Assembly (NCBI GenBank): GCA_022592435.1 | Contig: JABYQS010000055.1 | Span: 62,001 to 126,000, forward strand | Length of the DNA: 64,000 nucleotides | Direction of reading: 5' to 3' | From: Cerioporus squamosus | Lineage: Eukaryota > Basidiomycota > Agaricomycetes > Polyporales > Polyporaceae | Shown here: positions 25,964 to 37,560 of the stretch, in pieces | Numbering within the stretch: the stretch's first letter is position 1 | Layout: every line of letters starts with the position of its first letter | Notes under the pieces: generated by a model | The model's database searches: none | Told to the model about the DNA's origin: nothing | What the model saw: only the letters and a program-made list of their open reading frames with translations | Position numbers and translations under genes: made by a program

Positions 25964-26259
25964 GGTGAGGCTGCGAGATGGGTGTGTCGGATGTTGTGGA
26001 TGATGGTGAGAGCGTGACGGTCGTGTTTCCCGACGCCGTCGCGGGCGCATGCGCAGGCGCTGACCAACTCTCCGCTCGTCGGGAGGCTTTGCAATTCCTT
26101 CCTGCGGTCAATCGCCGCTCATAAACTCGTTCCTCAGTAAGCTCTGCAGGATGCCATCACGCTTCCCAGCATCCGTCGTATAAAGCAGGCCATGCGACTC
26201 GGAGGCGGCGATGCGTCTCTTGACTCCCGCTGGCAGCCGAAGCTCATCACTCATACAAG

Positions 26260-27529
26260 ATGTCTGACATTGTCATCAGGGAGGTGAGGAAAGCTTCAGT
26301 TGAAGGCGGAACGGATGGTTCACATGTAGCGTTCTAGGTCGCACAGAATGTCTGGACGTTCTCGCGGTAAGCATTTGATAAGACATCCACAACTCTTGCT
26401 GTTCGTTGAACTGACCGCCTTGTAGTCCATTCACGCTCTTCAAGTTGGTGCCCGTTGGCGGCCGTTCTACTGCCATCAAGCTGGACTCGGGAGAAGTGTG
26501 GATCCTCGCCTCTACACCTCTGACAGACGAGACGAGGCAAAAGCTCGCAGAACTGGGCGACGTGAAGTGAGACATCGCGTTCGTGTCGCGTGCCCGGCCG
26601 CCTAGCACTGACCATGGAGTCTCGCAGGTACATAGTCGGTGGAAACACCTTTCATAACCTCTTCCTGAGTACGGATATAAGGCATGAGCACTGACCCGAT
26701 AGCTGATGGGATGAGTAGAGTCGTACAAGGAGGCCTATCCGGGCGCAAAGCTCGTCGGACCTGAAGATTTGACGAAGAAAGGTATCACTCTGGACGCAGG
26801 TTTGTGTACGGGTGACTCGATTCCAGACAGCCGAGGCTGAATGGAACTCTAGCCTTCAGTGCGACCAACCCGGAACCGGTCCTTGGTTTCGAAGACGAGG
26901 TGAGTTCGGCCCTGTTACTCTCCAACTATGAGCTTGACAGGCATCCACCCGACATAGATTGAAGCATGGTGGGTGTCTGGCTGCAGGACACGAGACATGT
27001 GCTCAACCAGGCGATAGCTACTTCTCTGGCTACGCGAATAAGGACATTGCGTTCTACCACAAGGCCTCCAAGACCGTCATCGCCGCAGACCTCCTCTTCA
27101 ACGTGCCAGCCAATGAACAGGTTTGGCCTCTCAGAAATTGCTACATCGATCCGGCTGACGTGGGCCTCTCGCGCAGTTCTCGAAGTCCTCTGAGTCTCCC
27201 AAATCCATTCTGTTCGGGGGCATGAAGCCCACGGGCTGGCAGATGCCTTGGTTCCTGTGGGCGAAGCAAGCGGACAAAAGGTACGCTATTCCAAGGGTGC
27301 TCTCTATCCCGACTGACCAACCGCACCGTCTTACTCAGTGCCATGGCCCTTGAGGCGAAGAAGGTCTATGCATGGGACTTCGATCGCTACATCCCTTGCC
27401 ATGGGGTAAACGTCATATCACCGAGTGTTTTACTGAGCGTGGCTGACTTCGATGTATGTGCCACAGGACGTCATTGAGACCGGCGCGAAGGCTGCTTGGA
27501 AGGCTGCTTGGGCTAGCTATCTCTCGTGA
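26260..27529 (+). CDS. DUF4336-like protein
   Basis: Eleven small exons (26260-26283, 26338-26366, 26426-26566, 26628-26668, 26719-26799, 26853-26899, 26958-26968, 27018-27120, 27177-27280, 27339-27405, 27467-27529) give 236 residues. The sequence matches my recollection of the DUF4336 family, which is related to metallo-beta-lactamase folds but lacks the full zinc motif. Visible blocks are NVWTFSRPFTLF, GGRSTAIKL, ILASTPL, KYIVGGNTFHNLFL, GYANKDIAFYHK, AADLLFN and YIPCHGD. Its biochemical role is not established. There is no signal peptide. The intron density (10 in 1.3 kb, one exon of 11 nt) is high even for this genome. A truncated decayed copy lies just downstream. Confidence 0.8.
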
Positions 27530-27752
27530 CGCACAGGAACCCTTGGGCCGTGACCTCAAAGCTGAGTTCTGCATTCGCGAAGCTTTACCCTGTCATTTTA
27601 TGGCGAGTCTCTGCACATCGATGACTTGTTGACGTCTCCGCACCTACGCGTATACCGGATCTATGTGTTCGTAGTATTCATCTTCTACGCATTCATCTTC
27701 TCAGACGGCCTCGATCAGAAAATTGTGCCATTCCGAATACAACTGCGGTATC

Positions 27753-28268
27753 GCAGCTGAGGTACTGGTCAGCTGTCTCACAGGCTACGCGAAGAAGGGT
27801 CTCGCTTGCTATCCCAAAGCCAAACAGATCGTTACGACCGCTGACTCACTCTTCAGCGACCCACCTACCGTGCAGGTTCGTCGTCCAAGGTTCTCCTGTG
27901 GCAGTTGAGCTGACGTGTCGGCATAGAACTGCAGGTCTCGAAGTCGACACAGGCGCCGAAGTCACTGCTCTTCACCTCTATGACTTTAACGGGATGGCAA
28001 TTGAGGTCGAAGACTCAAGAGAAGGCGTATTGCGCATCCATCACTCGTGCACTATGGCCACCGGTCCATACGCGCACGGTGCAATGCATCGCGATGCAGC
28101 GAAGGTGTCCTCTTCGTCCGATTCTTCCTATGTCATGGGGTGAGTGCTGTCCACATCATGCACAACTACGATGTGGAACTGATTAGGACCGTATGGCAAT
28201 TCTCAGGGCGTTATCGGAACCGCAAAAGGCCTGCATGGAGGTTCGCGTTCATCAACTACCTCTCATGA
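27753..28268 (+). pseudogene. 5'-truncated, decayed copy of the DUF4336-like gene
   Basis: Stretches here align in order with exons 8, 9, 10 and 11 of the gene immediately upstream. CLTGYAKKGLACYPKAKQ matches YFSGYANKDIAFYHKASK, VSKSTQAPKSLLF matches FSKSSESPKSILF, MTLTGWQ matches MKPTGWQ, a frame ending FFLCHG before a GT donor matches YIPCHG, and RPAWRFAFINYLS plus stop matches AAWKAAWASYLS plus stop. Exons 1-6 are absent, the region after TGWQ is scrambled, and the pieces are in different frames. It is an old tandem duplication that lost its promoter-proximal half and decayed. Confidence 0.8.
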
Positions 28269-30545
28269 TCCCACCGCCTCTCGCATCACCAGGTAAGTAC
28301 GGCGACGTAACCTTGAGCACGCCAGCCATATGATGGTCCGAGTACGCTTGCCTTTCCTACTCCCTTGCGGGGACCTCGGAGGTACGTCGTCCTGTGCATA
28401 AACAGTCTCGAAGAGCGATGATGCAAGCGTCACTCTGAGGAGTTCCGCGACGCTGCGGCACTGCGCTGGGTTGATTGTATGGTTCCTCAGAGCTGCAGCA
28501 CCGTGTGCCTAGGTCTACCTGCGTACGAGGATCTTCTCGATATCCAAAGTTTGTCAGGAATCAGCTTCGGGGGTTGATCGCAGTATGCACTCTCCGCCAA
28601 TCCTCCATTAACTCTGAGTCATGTAGACCTCAATGTCGGGTGAGTCGCGTGCGGGTAGGTGCGGGTGCGGCGACCGCGATGAACCATGTGTCGAGCGCTC
28701 AGCAGTGTATGTTGATGCTGTAACATCGGTGACAGGTCTCCGCATAGGCTGTAAGGTCCAGCGGTTGGACGTGTCCTGGGCTGTCCGATAGATCACGCTC
28801 ACCGCTGTCTTACCTAGCCGGATCTGCCTAGGTACCACGCACTCGTATTGCGGTCAGCCTTCCTAGACACAATATGTCACACAGGCAGCAGACCGCCGCC
28901 TCGCCGCAACGACACAACGCAGCGCAGTGCCAACTCACTCTTTCGAAGTTGAAGGCTATATGTAAGTAGGTGTCTTGAAGCATGAAAGCTTGTGGAAGTT
29001 CGCGACCAGCTCCGGCCTCAACCTCGTGCACGAGCCTAGGTCATCGAAACAGAGGCGATGACCCTAGCATCCGACCATTTGACCATCCTCGTTCATCGTC
29101 TCATTGCCATCATGCCAAGCGTACATACGCATGGCCACCTATGGCCACCTGTGCTTTCCGTTGCCTGGTACTTGGCGCCGATCTTTGCGGTCGGTGATCA
29201 ACCTCAACGCCCGCACCGGTGTCAGTGGCGGCGGCGCGCCGTACGCCCTAACTCCATTGGCATCCAGGTTCTCCGGATCCTGACACCCTGCAACTACTTC
29301 GTCAACTACGGATTGCTGCGCGGCGATGGATGGGTGCGTTGAGAACCCTTCGCGCACGATGCTGGGAGCCGACTTACATTTTCCTTTGGTTGGGAACAGA
29401 GAGAGCTTGATATTGACGCCCATGTAGCGCGCTGAACTCGGGATGCTGTTCGGGATGAGAGCAAGACGTAACGAGGCTACAGATTCGGCCACCAGGGCTC
29501 ACCCAGCGCATCAGGATGGAAGACCTTGCGATGATGCACACCCGCCCCGATCTCCGAGGGATTCAGGCGCGGTCCGTGCGAGCCCTGAAGGAAGGGCGTC
29601 ACTTGTTCGTCTCTCGGCGACGGTGGCAGTCTCCAACAGGATCGCATTGTTGCCTGGGCATAGTTCAGCAACATCCTTTACTCCGAAAGAAGGACAGAAG
29701 GAAGATGATCGCAGTGAGTGGTATTTGTTGCCTCTTTCGAAGCGTTCTTGGAGCGTACTTGCTGCGAGGCACACAAAGCAATGCACGTCTAGCAGGGGCG
29801 GCGACCTTTGAGATGAAGATATGAAGATCTCTATGAGACCGTCATTGAGAGGTGGCTCTCAAGCTTCCGAGGTCACTGTCAAAGGGAGTATGCACTTACA
29901 TACCACATCAAAGCCTAAAGGGAGCCAGTCGGTAAGTAAGAGCCTGCGCGATCATGAAAAGATCCTCGATTAGCGTATGCATATGGAGGTTGGTCTTTCC
30001 GACATCCCCATGGATCGGTCTCGAGAGGTTTCAGGTGGGCCACGGTGCCTCGCTAATGGGTGTCATCGCCTGCCATCAAGGCCAACCTTGAGAGCGTTTG
30101 GAAACAGCGCTGAAATCGGCTTCATGAATGATCGCACGTACGCCGCGGATGTACTTACCTTCCATGAAGTCTTTCAAAGAGAAGCTCTTTGGGTACCCTA
30201 TCGATCTCGGCACAAACTTGCGACACAATGCAAAAGAGGAGCGTTCTCCACCAGACAATTGTCGAAAGCGGCTGCATCTTTGTGGAGAGTAGGTATCATC
30301 TGCCTCCAGTACGCCCAAGAAGCGATCAGCCATCAAGATAGCCACAAGGCAGGGTGGCCGAGTGACGACGGAAAGCTCGGCAACGCTCAATTGGATCACA
30401 TCTCAACAGACCTCCCTCGCGCATGTTTTACTGCCTCGTTACTGATTGGCACCGCTCTTGGCGCCATAGGGTTTGCAGCTTTGCGGGCAGCGACTCCCGA
30501 GAGGCCGGCGATGGGAGGCCCGCCCAGTCGCCCGCCGCTCGCGAG
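28269..30545. other. Intergenic, possible unrecognised minus-strand remnants
   Basis: About 2.3 kb. On the minus strand some stretches (30076-30399, 29139-29492) read as protein-like and contain plausible donor sites, for example GTAAGT near 30155 and 29376. I could not chain them into a gene or match a family. They may be an unrecognised gene or a relic. Confidence 0.35.
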
Positions 30546-30553
30546 TATATAAG
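30546..30553 (+). promoter_or_regulatory. TATA box of the cysteine-rich secreted protein gene
   Basis: TATATAAG lies 214 bp upstream of the start at 30767 and is followed by a CT-rich leader. Confidence 0.6.
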
Positions 30554-30766
30554 ACCCATGTATGAGACCGATGCAAACCATTCCTCTTCTCTCCAACCCT
30601 TTTCAACACACAGGCTGTGTTACGTCTTCCCTGTCTGCCACTCACACTCCTTCTCGACAAGTTCTTGACGACTTTTCATCTCTAAACGTACGTCCGATGC
30701 ACCCATTGTCCGTTGCGAGAATGTGCCACTCACCGCCGCCTCTCAGACCACCAATCTTTTACAAAC

Positions 30767-31326
30767 ATGAAGTTCACCGTCATCATCGCCCTCGCTCTCG
30801 TCAACAGTATGTCCTCTCTCCGCCTGACGCACCTTCGTACCACTCACCTTCCTGTGCAGTCGCTGCTGCGACCTACGTCCCCCGTGCCCCGGCCGGCACT
30901 CAGTTCATCACTGGCCCCTGCGGCAGCGACGCCGACTGTGCCTCCGGGTGCTGTGGCTTTAACAGCGGCAAGTGCGCTGGTGCTATCATCGCCCAGGAGC
31001 GCGACGGTGGTTGCGGTTTCGGTGACGCACAGCCCAACGACAACGCGGCTCGCGTCCTCCGCGGCCAGGCACCTGCCACCGCCGCCGCTGCCGCTCCCGC
31101 CGCCCCCTCTGCGCCCGCCGCCTCGTCGGGCTCTGGCAAGCCCCCGGGCACCCAGTTCATCACGGGCCCGTGTGGTAGCGACGCCGACTGCGCCTCTGGC
31201 TGTTGTGGTTTCAACAGCGGCAAGTGCGCGGGTGCCATCATCGCGCAGGAGCGCGACGGTGGCTGCGGCTTCGGCAACCCCACCCCCAACGATGACGCTG
31301 CGCGCAAGCTCCGTGGCCAGGCATAA
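30767..31326 (+). CDS. Secreted two-module cysteine-rich protein (BAS2-like)
   Basis: Exons 30767-30806 and 30860-31326 encode 168 residues. A signal peptide (about 1-17, MKFTVIIALALVNIAAA) precedes two nearly identical 59-residue modules, each with six cysteines in the order C, C, CC, C, C (GPCGSDADCASGCCGF, KCAGA, DGGCGFG). They are joined by an Ala/Pro/Ser linker of about 25 residues. From memory, single modules of this type occur in small secreted fungal proteins annotated as biotrophy-associated secreted protein 2. The molecular role of those is not settled. The tandem double module is the notable feature. The gene has its own TATA box and its intron interrupts the signal peptide, a common position. 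Apoplastic or extracellular location is inferred. Confidence 0.85.
30895..31323 (+). repeat. Two direct 177-bp coding repeats
   Basis: Units 30895-31071 and 31147-31323 have exactly equal length and encode the two cysteine-rich modules. Most differences are at third codon positions, pointing to an internal duplication followed by selection on the protein. Confidence 0.9.
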
Positions 31327-32015
31327 ATGTTGACTTGTATCATGTTTTGTATCGGTGTTTCGAGATGCTGGTTTGGTCGAGATGGATCAGAGTAATTTAT
31401 TGCAGACAGTAGACTGAATACAGACTCCCCTTCTTTCCGAACTGTTTGGTGTGCATGTGTGATGAGTACCTGAACGCAAGTCCGAACGCAAAGGCACTCG
31501 GCCTGAGCTGCTGATAGACAGTTATGGACCTCGGGTTCTTGACGATTGGATCAGAGATCGGTGAATGGAGTACTTCAAGCAGCAGATGCGGTTCTCGTAC
31601 CAGAGTACGAAACCATACATGATAGCAGTACAAAGGGCTGGAAAACCATTCGATGGTGGTACTTGCAAGTTGGAGGAGTCTGTGCCCGGTGGAACTTCGG
31701 AAAGGACCCAAAGCGCGCATAAAAGTCCCACGGATCACATGATGCAATGATCGGCTTGTCACAGCAGCAGCGTCACACACAATCTCTAGCTTCAGCCACC
31801 GCGGTCCGTGCTGCCACTCAGACTCGAACTCTTGGTCTTCGTCCTCTTGTTATCTCGTACCCTTTGAAAGAGGCTGCATACGCGGAGGTCCTGGGGAATC
31901 ACATCTGGTAAGCCGCCATTCTCGTGAGTTCTGCCGGATTATCCTGAAGCCTGACGTCGACCATCGCCCCATGCAGGACCGTCTCCTCGCACCGTCATAG
32001 ACAGGTCGACCGAGG
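31327..32015. other. Intergenic and SIN3 leader with probable 5' UTR intron
   Basis: A GTAAG donor at 31908 and a CAG acceptor ending at 32004 bracket a plausible intron in the SIN3 leader just before the start codon at 32016. No separate gene was recognised. Confidence 0.4.
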
Positions 32016-35000
32016 ATGGAGGAAGAGAGCAGCATCACACTTGGCGACGTACAAATGACCTCGAGCTCTCGCAATACACCCCTTGCTCGAAGCAGGCCCC
32101 CATCTCCGCGTACCATCCCCCCACCTCAACATATGGAGACGGAACAACCACTCGAGGCTTCGCGGCCGCCGCACCCCGCCGAGGCGCATGCTAGCGCGGC
32201 AGCATCACCAACCGGGACGACAGAGCAGCAACCTGGAAGCACCGAGAGGACCCTCAACGTCAGCGACGCGCTCAGCTACTTGGATTCTGTCAAGGCTCAG
32301 TTCGCGGAGCAGCCGGAGGTGTACAACAAGTTCCTGGACATCATGAAGGATTTCAAGAGCCAACTGTGAGTCTTCCATTTCAGGGCTGTTCTTGTGGAAG
32401 AAGGGGGCATTCTCGGTTAGCATAGAGCGAAGGCCTTGGGAGAAATGACTCCGCGCGGCTAGACAACGTATGACTGCCGCGAGTGAAGCTGATGCTCATC
32501 GTATCGGTTGTTTAGGATCGATACCCCGGGCGTTATAGAACGCGTGTCCAACTTGTTCCACGGTCATCCGGCTCTAATCCAGGGCTTCAACACCTTCCTG
32601 CCCGCGGGGTACCGCATCGAGACTACCGACAATCCCGACCCTAACTACATCACAGTGACCACCCCCGCTGGCATAACGACACAAGCAACGAATGCCGCTT
32701 TCAAATATGGCCCTGCGAACACCAAGCCCGTTCCTCCACCAGTTGAGAAGCCGGCCGCACCGAGTACCCAACGGGAGCCAGAAGGAGCGGTGGTGGCCGC
32801 AGAGACTCTCTTTCCCGCTCGCGACTTTGTGCAGAAGGTGCGCACTCGATACGCCAACCATCCGGATGTATACAAGCAGTTTCTCGGCTTCTTCACCGAA
32901 GTCGATCTGGACGTGGCCACTGCCGCGTACGACAAGTCCAGCCTGGGTGGCATGGAGCTGCTGTCAGTGGCCTGTCTCTCTGCGAAACGCGCGACCGGGG
33001 ACGTGGTTCGCAAGATAATGAGCCACCTCAAGGATGCCCCCGACCTGATGCGCGACTTTGTGCAGTTCCTTCCGGACGAGAAAGATCAGCGCGAGGAGCT
33101 CGCGCGTATTGCGAAGGTGGAGGAGGCGCGGAAAGCGAGCGAGGCTAAACCGAAGAGGGGCGGAGAAGGTCACGGACACTCCTCCTCATCTACCGCCGTT
33201 CCGCAGAAGCGAAAACGCAAGCCAGCCGAGCGTGAGAAGGACAAGGAGCCAGCACCAGCGAAGGGTAGCGCCAACAAGGTGAGTTGCGAGTTCATCCACG
33301 GACGCAGTGCTCATCGCTGTAGCAGAAGGCGAAAGTCCAGCCCTCGAGCGAAGCACCCTCGCCGGCGTTGGCTCAGCGCGCAGCAGCAGCCCCGCCATCG
33401 CCCCTCCGCGCACCCCCACAACCCCCGCCGCAGCCGTTCTACCCTCATCACCAGCAAACCGTCGCTCTTCCACCTCCTATACAGGCCGTGCCTATCCAGC
33501 CAACGAGTTCGCAGCATGCCAACGACGAGGGCCACTTCTTCGACCGCGTCAAGCGCGTGGTGGATAATCGCGAGACGTATACCGAGTTCCTGAAGCTGGT
33601 GAATCTGTTCACGCAGGACATCATCAACACGACGAGGCTCGTGCGGGAAGCGAGGTCGTTCCTTGGGGATGGCGAGCTGATGGCCCAGTTCAAGGACATC
33701 TTGGGGTGGGACGCCAACAAGGAGCGTATGGCTGCGTTGGAAGAGTCCTGGACGCGACCGATGGGCGTGCTGGATCGCCCAAGTCGAAATCAGCTGCACA
33801 CGCGGTATGGCAGCTACCGCAAATTGCCCGCACATGTACGTGCCACCGTCCCAAAGTCTTCATAACCAATGCTCACGCTAGCCACAGGAGGTCAACGTGC
33901 AATGTTCAGGACGCGACGAGATGTGCAACTCCGTACTTAACGATGAGTACATCTCACAGCCTGTATTCGCGAGCGAAGACGCGGGATTCATAGCGCACAA
34001 GAAGAACGTCTATGAGGAGGCGCTGCACCGGAGCGAAGAGGAGCGGCACGAGTATGACTTCCACGTTGAGGCCATCAACCGCACGATCTCGGTGCTCGAG
34101 CCACTCAACAACAAGATTGCGCAGCTATCGCCGGAGGACCGCGCGAGCTTCAAGCTCAAGCCCAACCTGGGCGGCGTGGGCAAGGCCATCCACCAACGCG
34201 TCATCAAGAAGATCTACGGTCGCGACATCGGACTCGAAGTATGGACCGCCATGCAGGAGGTGCCCGCGACCGCGATTCCCGTCGTGCTTGTCCGCCTGAA
34301 GCAGAAGCACGAGGAGTGGAAGCGCGCGCAGCGCGAGTGGGACAAGGTCTGGCGCGAGGTCGACGCGCGCAACTACCACAAGTCGCTCGATCACCAGGCG
34401 GTGACCTTCAAGGCGGCGGATAAGAAGGCGATCACGCAGAAGGCGTTCGTCACGCAGATCGAGGCCGCGCGCGATGAGCAGCGAGTGACACGCGCCTCCC
34501 TGGTCGACCCGCTCTTCGCAAGGACGAAGCCTCGGCACCAACTTGAGTTTGTCGTCGAGGACCCGGCGGTGCTCCAGGACACACTGAAGCTTACACTGTC
34601 GTTCTTGGACCGGACACAGGGCCAGATCTCGCTGCCGGACCGGAGGAAGATCGAGACGTTCCTGCGGTCGTTCGTCCCTCTGTTCTTCATGCTCGACCCG
34701 GTGGCTTTCAACGCTGCATTTGTTCCCCATCACGAGACCCTTGATGACATGGAGGGTGAGGGAGCTGGAGAGGACGTCGACATGACTGGCGTGAACGGCT
34801 CCTCATCACGGTCGAAGAACAAGAAAGGCGGCGCGAACAATGCTGGTGACCTCCGCAAGCGTCTGCTGAAGAGCGAGCAGGCGAAGTCGAGCAGGCGTAC
34901 CCGGGCACAGGAGGCAGCATCGCCCACGCCGTCACGCTTCGCCTCCCCAGCGCCTTCTGATGCTATGCTCGTCGACGGCGATACCTCTCCTGCTCGGAGC

Positions 35001-37088
35001 GACAAGTCAACAGGGCGCCGGCGAGGGACATTCTACACGAACACCTCGTTTTATGTTCTTCTGCGGTTGCTAGAGGTGTGTTGTATGGTCCCATACTTCG
35101 TTGTCCCGCCTGACTATTTTGACCCTTACAGGTTTTGTACTCACGGTTGCAACTGTTCAAGAACCTTACGAGGGATATGGCGGACCGTCCGAACGACCCT
35201 TTCGAGCCCAACCCTGCCTCGATCAAGTCGTCCATACAGCCGGCTGACCTTGCCAAAATCGGCGACAAACTGGAACATGCCTCGCATTTCTATGATCTCA
35301 TGCTGGAGTCGTGCGAGAAACTGTTCGATAACGAGCTGGAGCCGCATGCCTTCGAGGAGATGATGCGATTTATGTTCGGGGTCAAGGTACGCACAGTTCT
35401 TGTCTCATCAACGCATGGCAGAGTCTTCAACTTGAACATTGCAACAGCATGGCTACAAGATGTTCACTGTGGACAAGGTGATTGGAGCTCTGATCAAGCA
35501 GGTGAGTTCCCCTTGTCGAGGTAAGATGAGAGAGATTCCTAAAATCCGGGGTACTCTGAAGGTCCAGGTGATCCTGTCGGACCCGAAGAGCCAGGACCTG
35601 TACGAGCTATTGAAGCGTGAGCGTGAGATCCCCTCGCCGACCACGCAGGACCTCATCAACTGCCGGCGGAATACTGAACGTGTCCTTGGTCCCGACGAGA
35701 ACCTGTTCCGCATAGACTGGGTACGTCTCATCATGCTTCACATAGCGTTCGGTGTGCTGACAACAGATGCAGTTGCCTGAGCCGAAGACAATGACTATAC
35801 AGCTCATCGGCAAGGACGATACGAGCTATGACGATTCCGAGGTCATGACGGGACGTTGGCAGTCGTATATCGAGTCCTTTGTCTCGGTATGTGTTTGCAG
35901 GATTGAAGCGGGACGTCATAAGTGACATTCTTTGTAGCATCACTACACGGCCGGTGTCCCCACGTCCTCTACCATCAGGAGACCGTTCCTGCTCCGGTAA
36001 GTCCACTAGCGCGCACTGCGGAAATCAAGAGTGCTCACCCTCTTCACAGCACAAAGATACCCGCTCCTTCTGGTGCGATGCCAGACATCCTCGCTCGTGG
36101 TGGTCTCCAGATCAAAGTCTGCGTGCGCACCTACCGGCTCTTCTTCGTCCCACGCTCGGAGGATATCATGGTCCGCATCTCCTCCCGCGCAGAGCGTGCA
36201 GACGCTCGTAAGCTCGCCGCGTCGCGCAGCGAGAAGCGGAAGAAGTGGCTCGAAGACTACGCCGCGAGGACGCTCAAGGACGAGCCCCAGAGTGCTACAG
36301 CGGAGGCACCACAGAAGCTACTAGCCCCGACCGCGTCGACCCCGACCGAGACTTACGAGGCCGCCCCAGAGGTCCCGCCTCACAGTGAGGTCCCGGATGT
36401 TCCTATGGAGCTTGTCCAGGAGCAGAAGGAGCAGGAACCCACAGCGACGGTGCACACCGTTCCGCAAGACGATGCGGTCGAAGCTGCGGCCGCCGCTGCG
36501 GTCGTGGGACCTGCCCCAGATCCAGATTCTGCCGACGGGGACGTCCCGATGACTGACGCAACGCCTGATGTGCCGCCTGTGCAGTCTTCCGACGTCGTCC
36601 CTCCGCGTTCGCCCGCCCCTCCTGTTGTGGTCGAGCTTGCGCCGGAGCTCGCAGCAGCTGCACAGGCCGGACCAGCACCTATGGCAAAGCCCTCTTCACC
36701 GCTAGCCGCGCAGGAATCTGCTCCAGCTGAGCCTGCTGCTGCCCTGCCTGAGCCTCAACCATCGACAGAGGCGGAGAGCAGTGGCCCATCGGCGCCGGCG
36801 CCATCACCTCCAGCCCCGGCACAGGCTACGGAAGCACCACATCCACCTTCGCCACCCTCCGCCCCTGCTCCTGTAGAGGCACCTCTTGTCACTGAAACGC
36901 CTGCGGCCGCTCCACCTGCGGTACCTCCACCTGAAGCGTCTCCTCTACCTCCGAGTCTTCCCCCTGTGCCCTCGCCTGTTCTTGCAGAGCCGCCTAAGCC
37001 GCCCTCACCATCGGCACCAACACCGGCGCCCGAGTCAACACCCGCAACCGCCCCTCCCGCCGACCCATCTGCCCCTGCCCCGTCATGA
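32016..37088 (+). CDS. SIN3: SIN3 transcriptional corepressor scaffold
   Basis: Exons 32016-32365, 32516-33278, 33323-33835, 33888-35075, 35132-35386, 35448-35501, 35562-35720, 35767-35886, 35938-35996 and 36050-37088 give 1499 residues. SIN3 is the nuclear scaffold of the Rpd3-type histone deacetylase complex. Three paired amphipathic helix domains are visible: PAH1 at about 80-150 ([24 protein letters not shown]), PAH2 at about 217-303 ([23 protein letters not shown]) and PAH3 at about 442-501. The HDAC-interaction domain follows from about 535 ([31 protein letters not shown]). The conserved C-terminal region contains [11 protein letters not shown] and [16 protein letters not shown]. The last 300 or so residues are a Pro/Ala/Glu-rich tail without domains. 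The exon 3 acceptor is a tandem TAG/CAG (33322 or 33325), which could yield forms differing by one Gln. Confidence 0.95.
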
Positions 37089-37560
37089 GCGCGGCGACAG
37101 TCCGGCAGCTGCTCTCGTGGATCGTGATAGTCTTCAAGCTCTGTGTTGTATTCACTGCTACATTACGCACTAATAAATATGTACCTCGGGGGACCTGGAG
37201 CAACACTACCCGTGACTCGTGAATGTGTGTGTACTGGTACACCGTGTTGCACCGCAACCGACCGCGACGACATGACCTAGTACATGCGATGTGCGTGGAG
37301 AGCAGGGAAGAAGACCGTGATCAAGAAGAGAGTCGCCAAGACCAAGACCAAGACCAAGACCGTGTTACATCGCTACATCGCGGGTATCCGCGTGGATTCG
37401 AACTGCTTCCAAGCCTACAACATCCTCCATCCGTAGCTGCTGCTGCTGCTTACTGACCTATCCGCTGTCGTGTCCATGCGACCATCGTCCGGGACGCGAC
37501 GTTCCGCTCCTTCCTTCCTCCTATTTGATATTGCACTGTAATGATCGCGCTGCACGATGT
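37089..37560. other. Intergenic between convergent SIN3 and eIF4E
   Basis: No gene seen. A short run of CAAGAC-type hexamers occurs at about 37336-37361 and a GCT triplet run near 37438-37450. Confidence 0.5.

Noticed and set aside
30240..30300. LSGGE on the minus strand considered as an ABC transporter signature
   Set aside because: No Walker A or Walker B motif in a compatible frame nearby. A five-residue match is not evidence.
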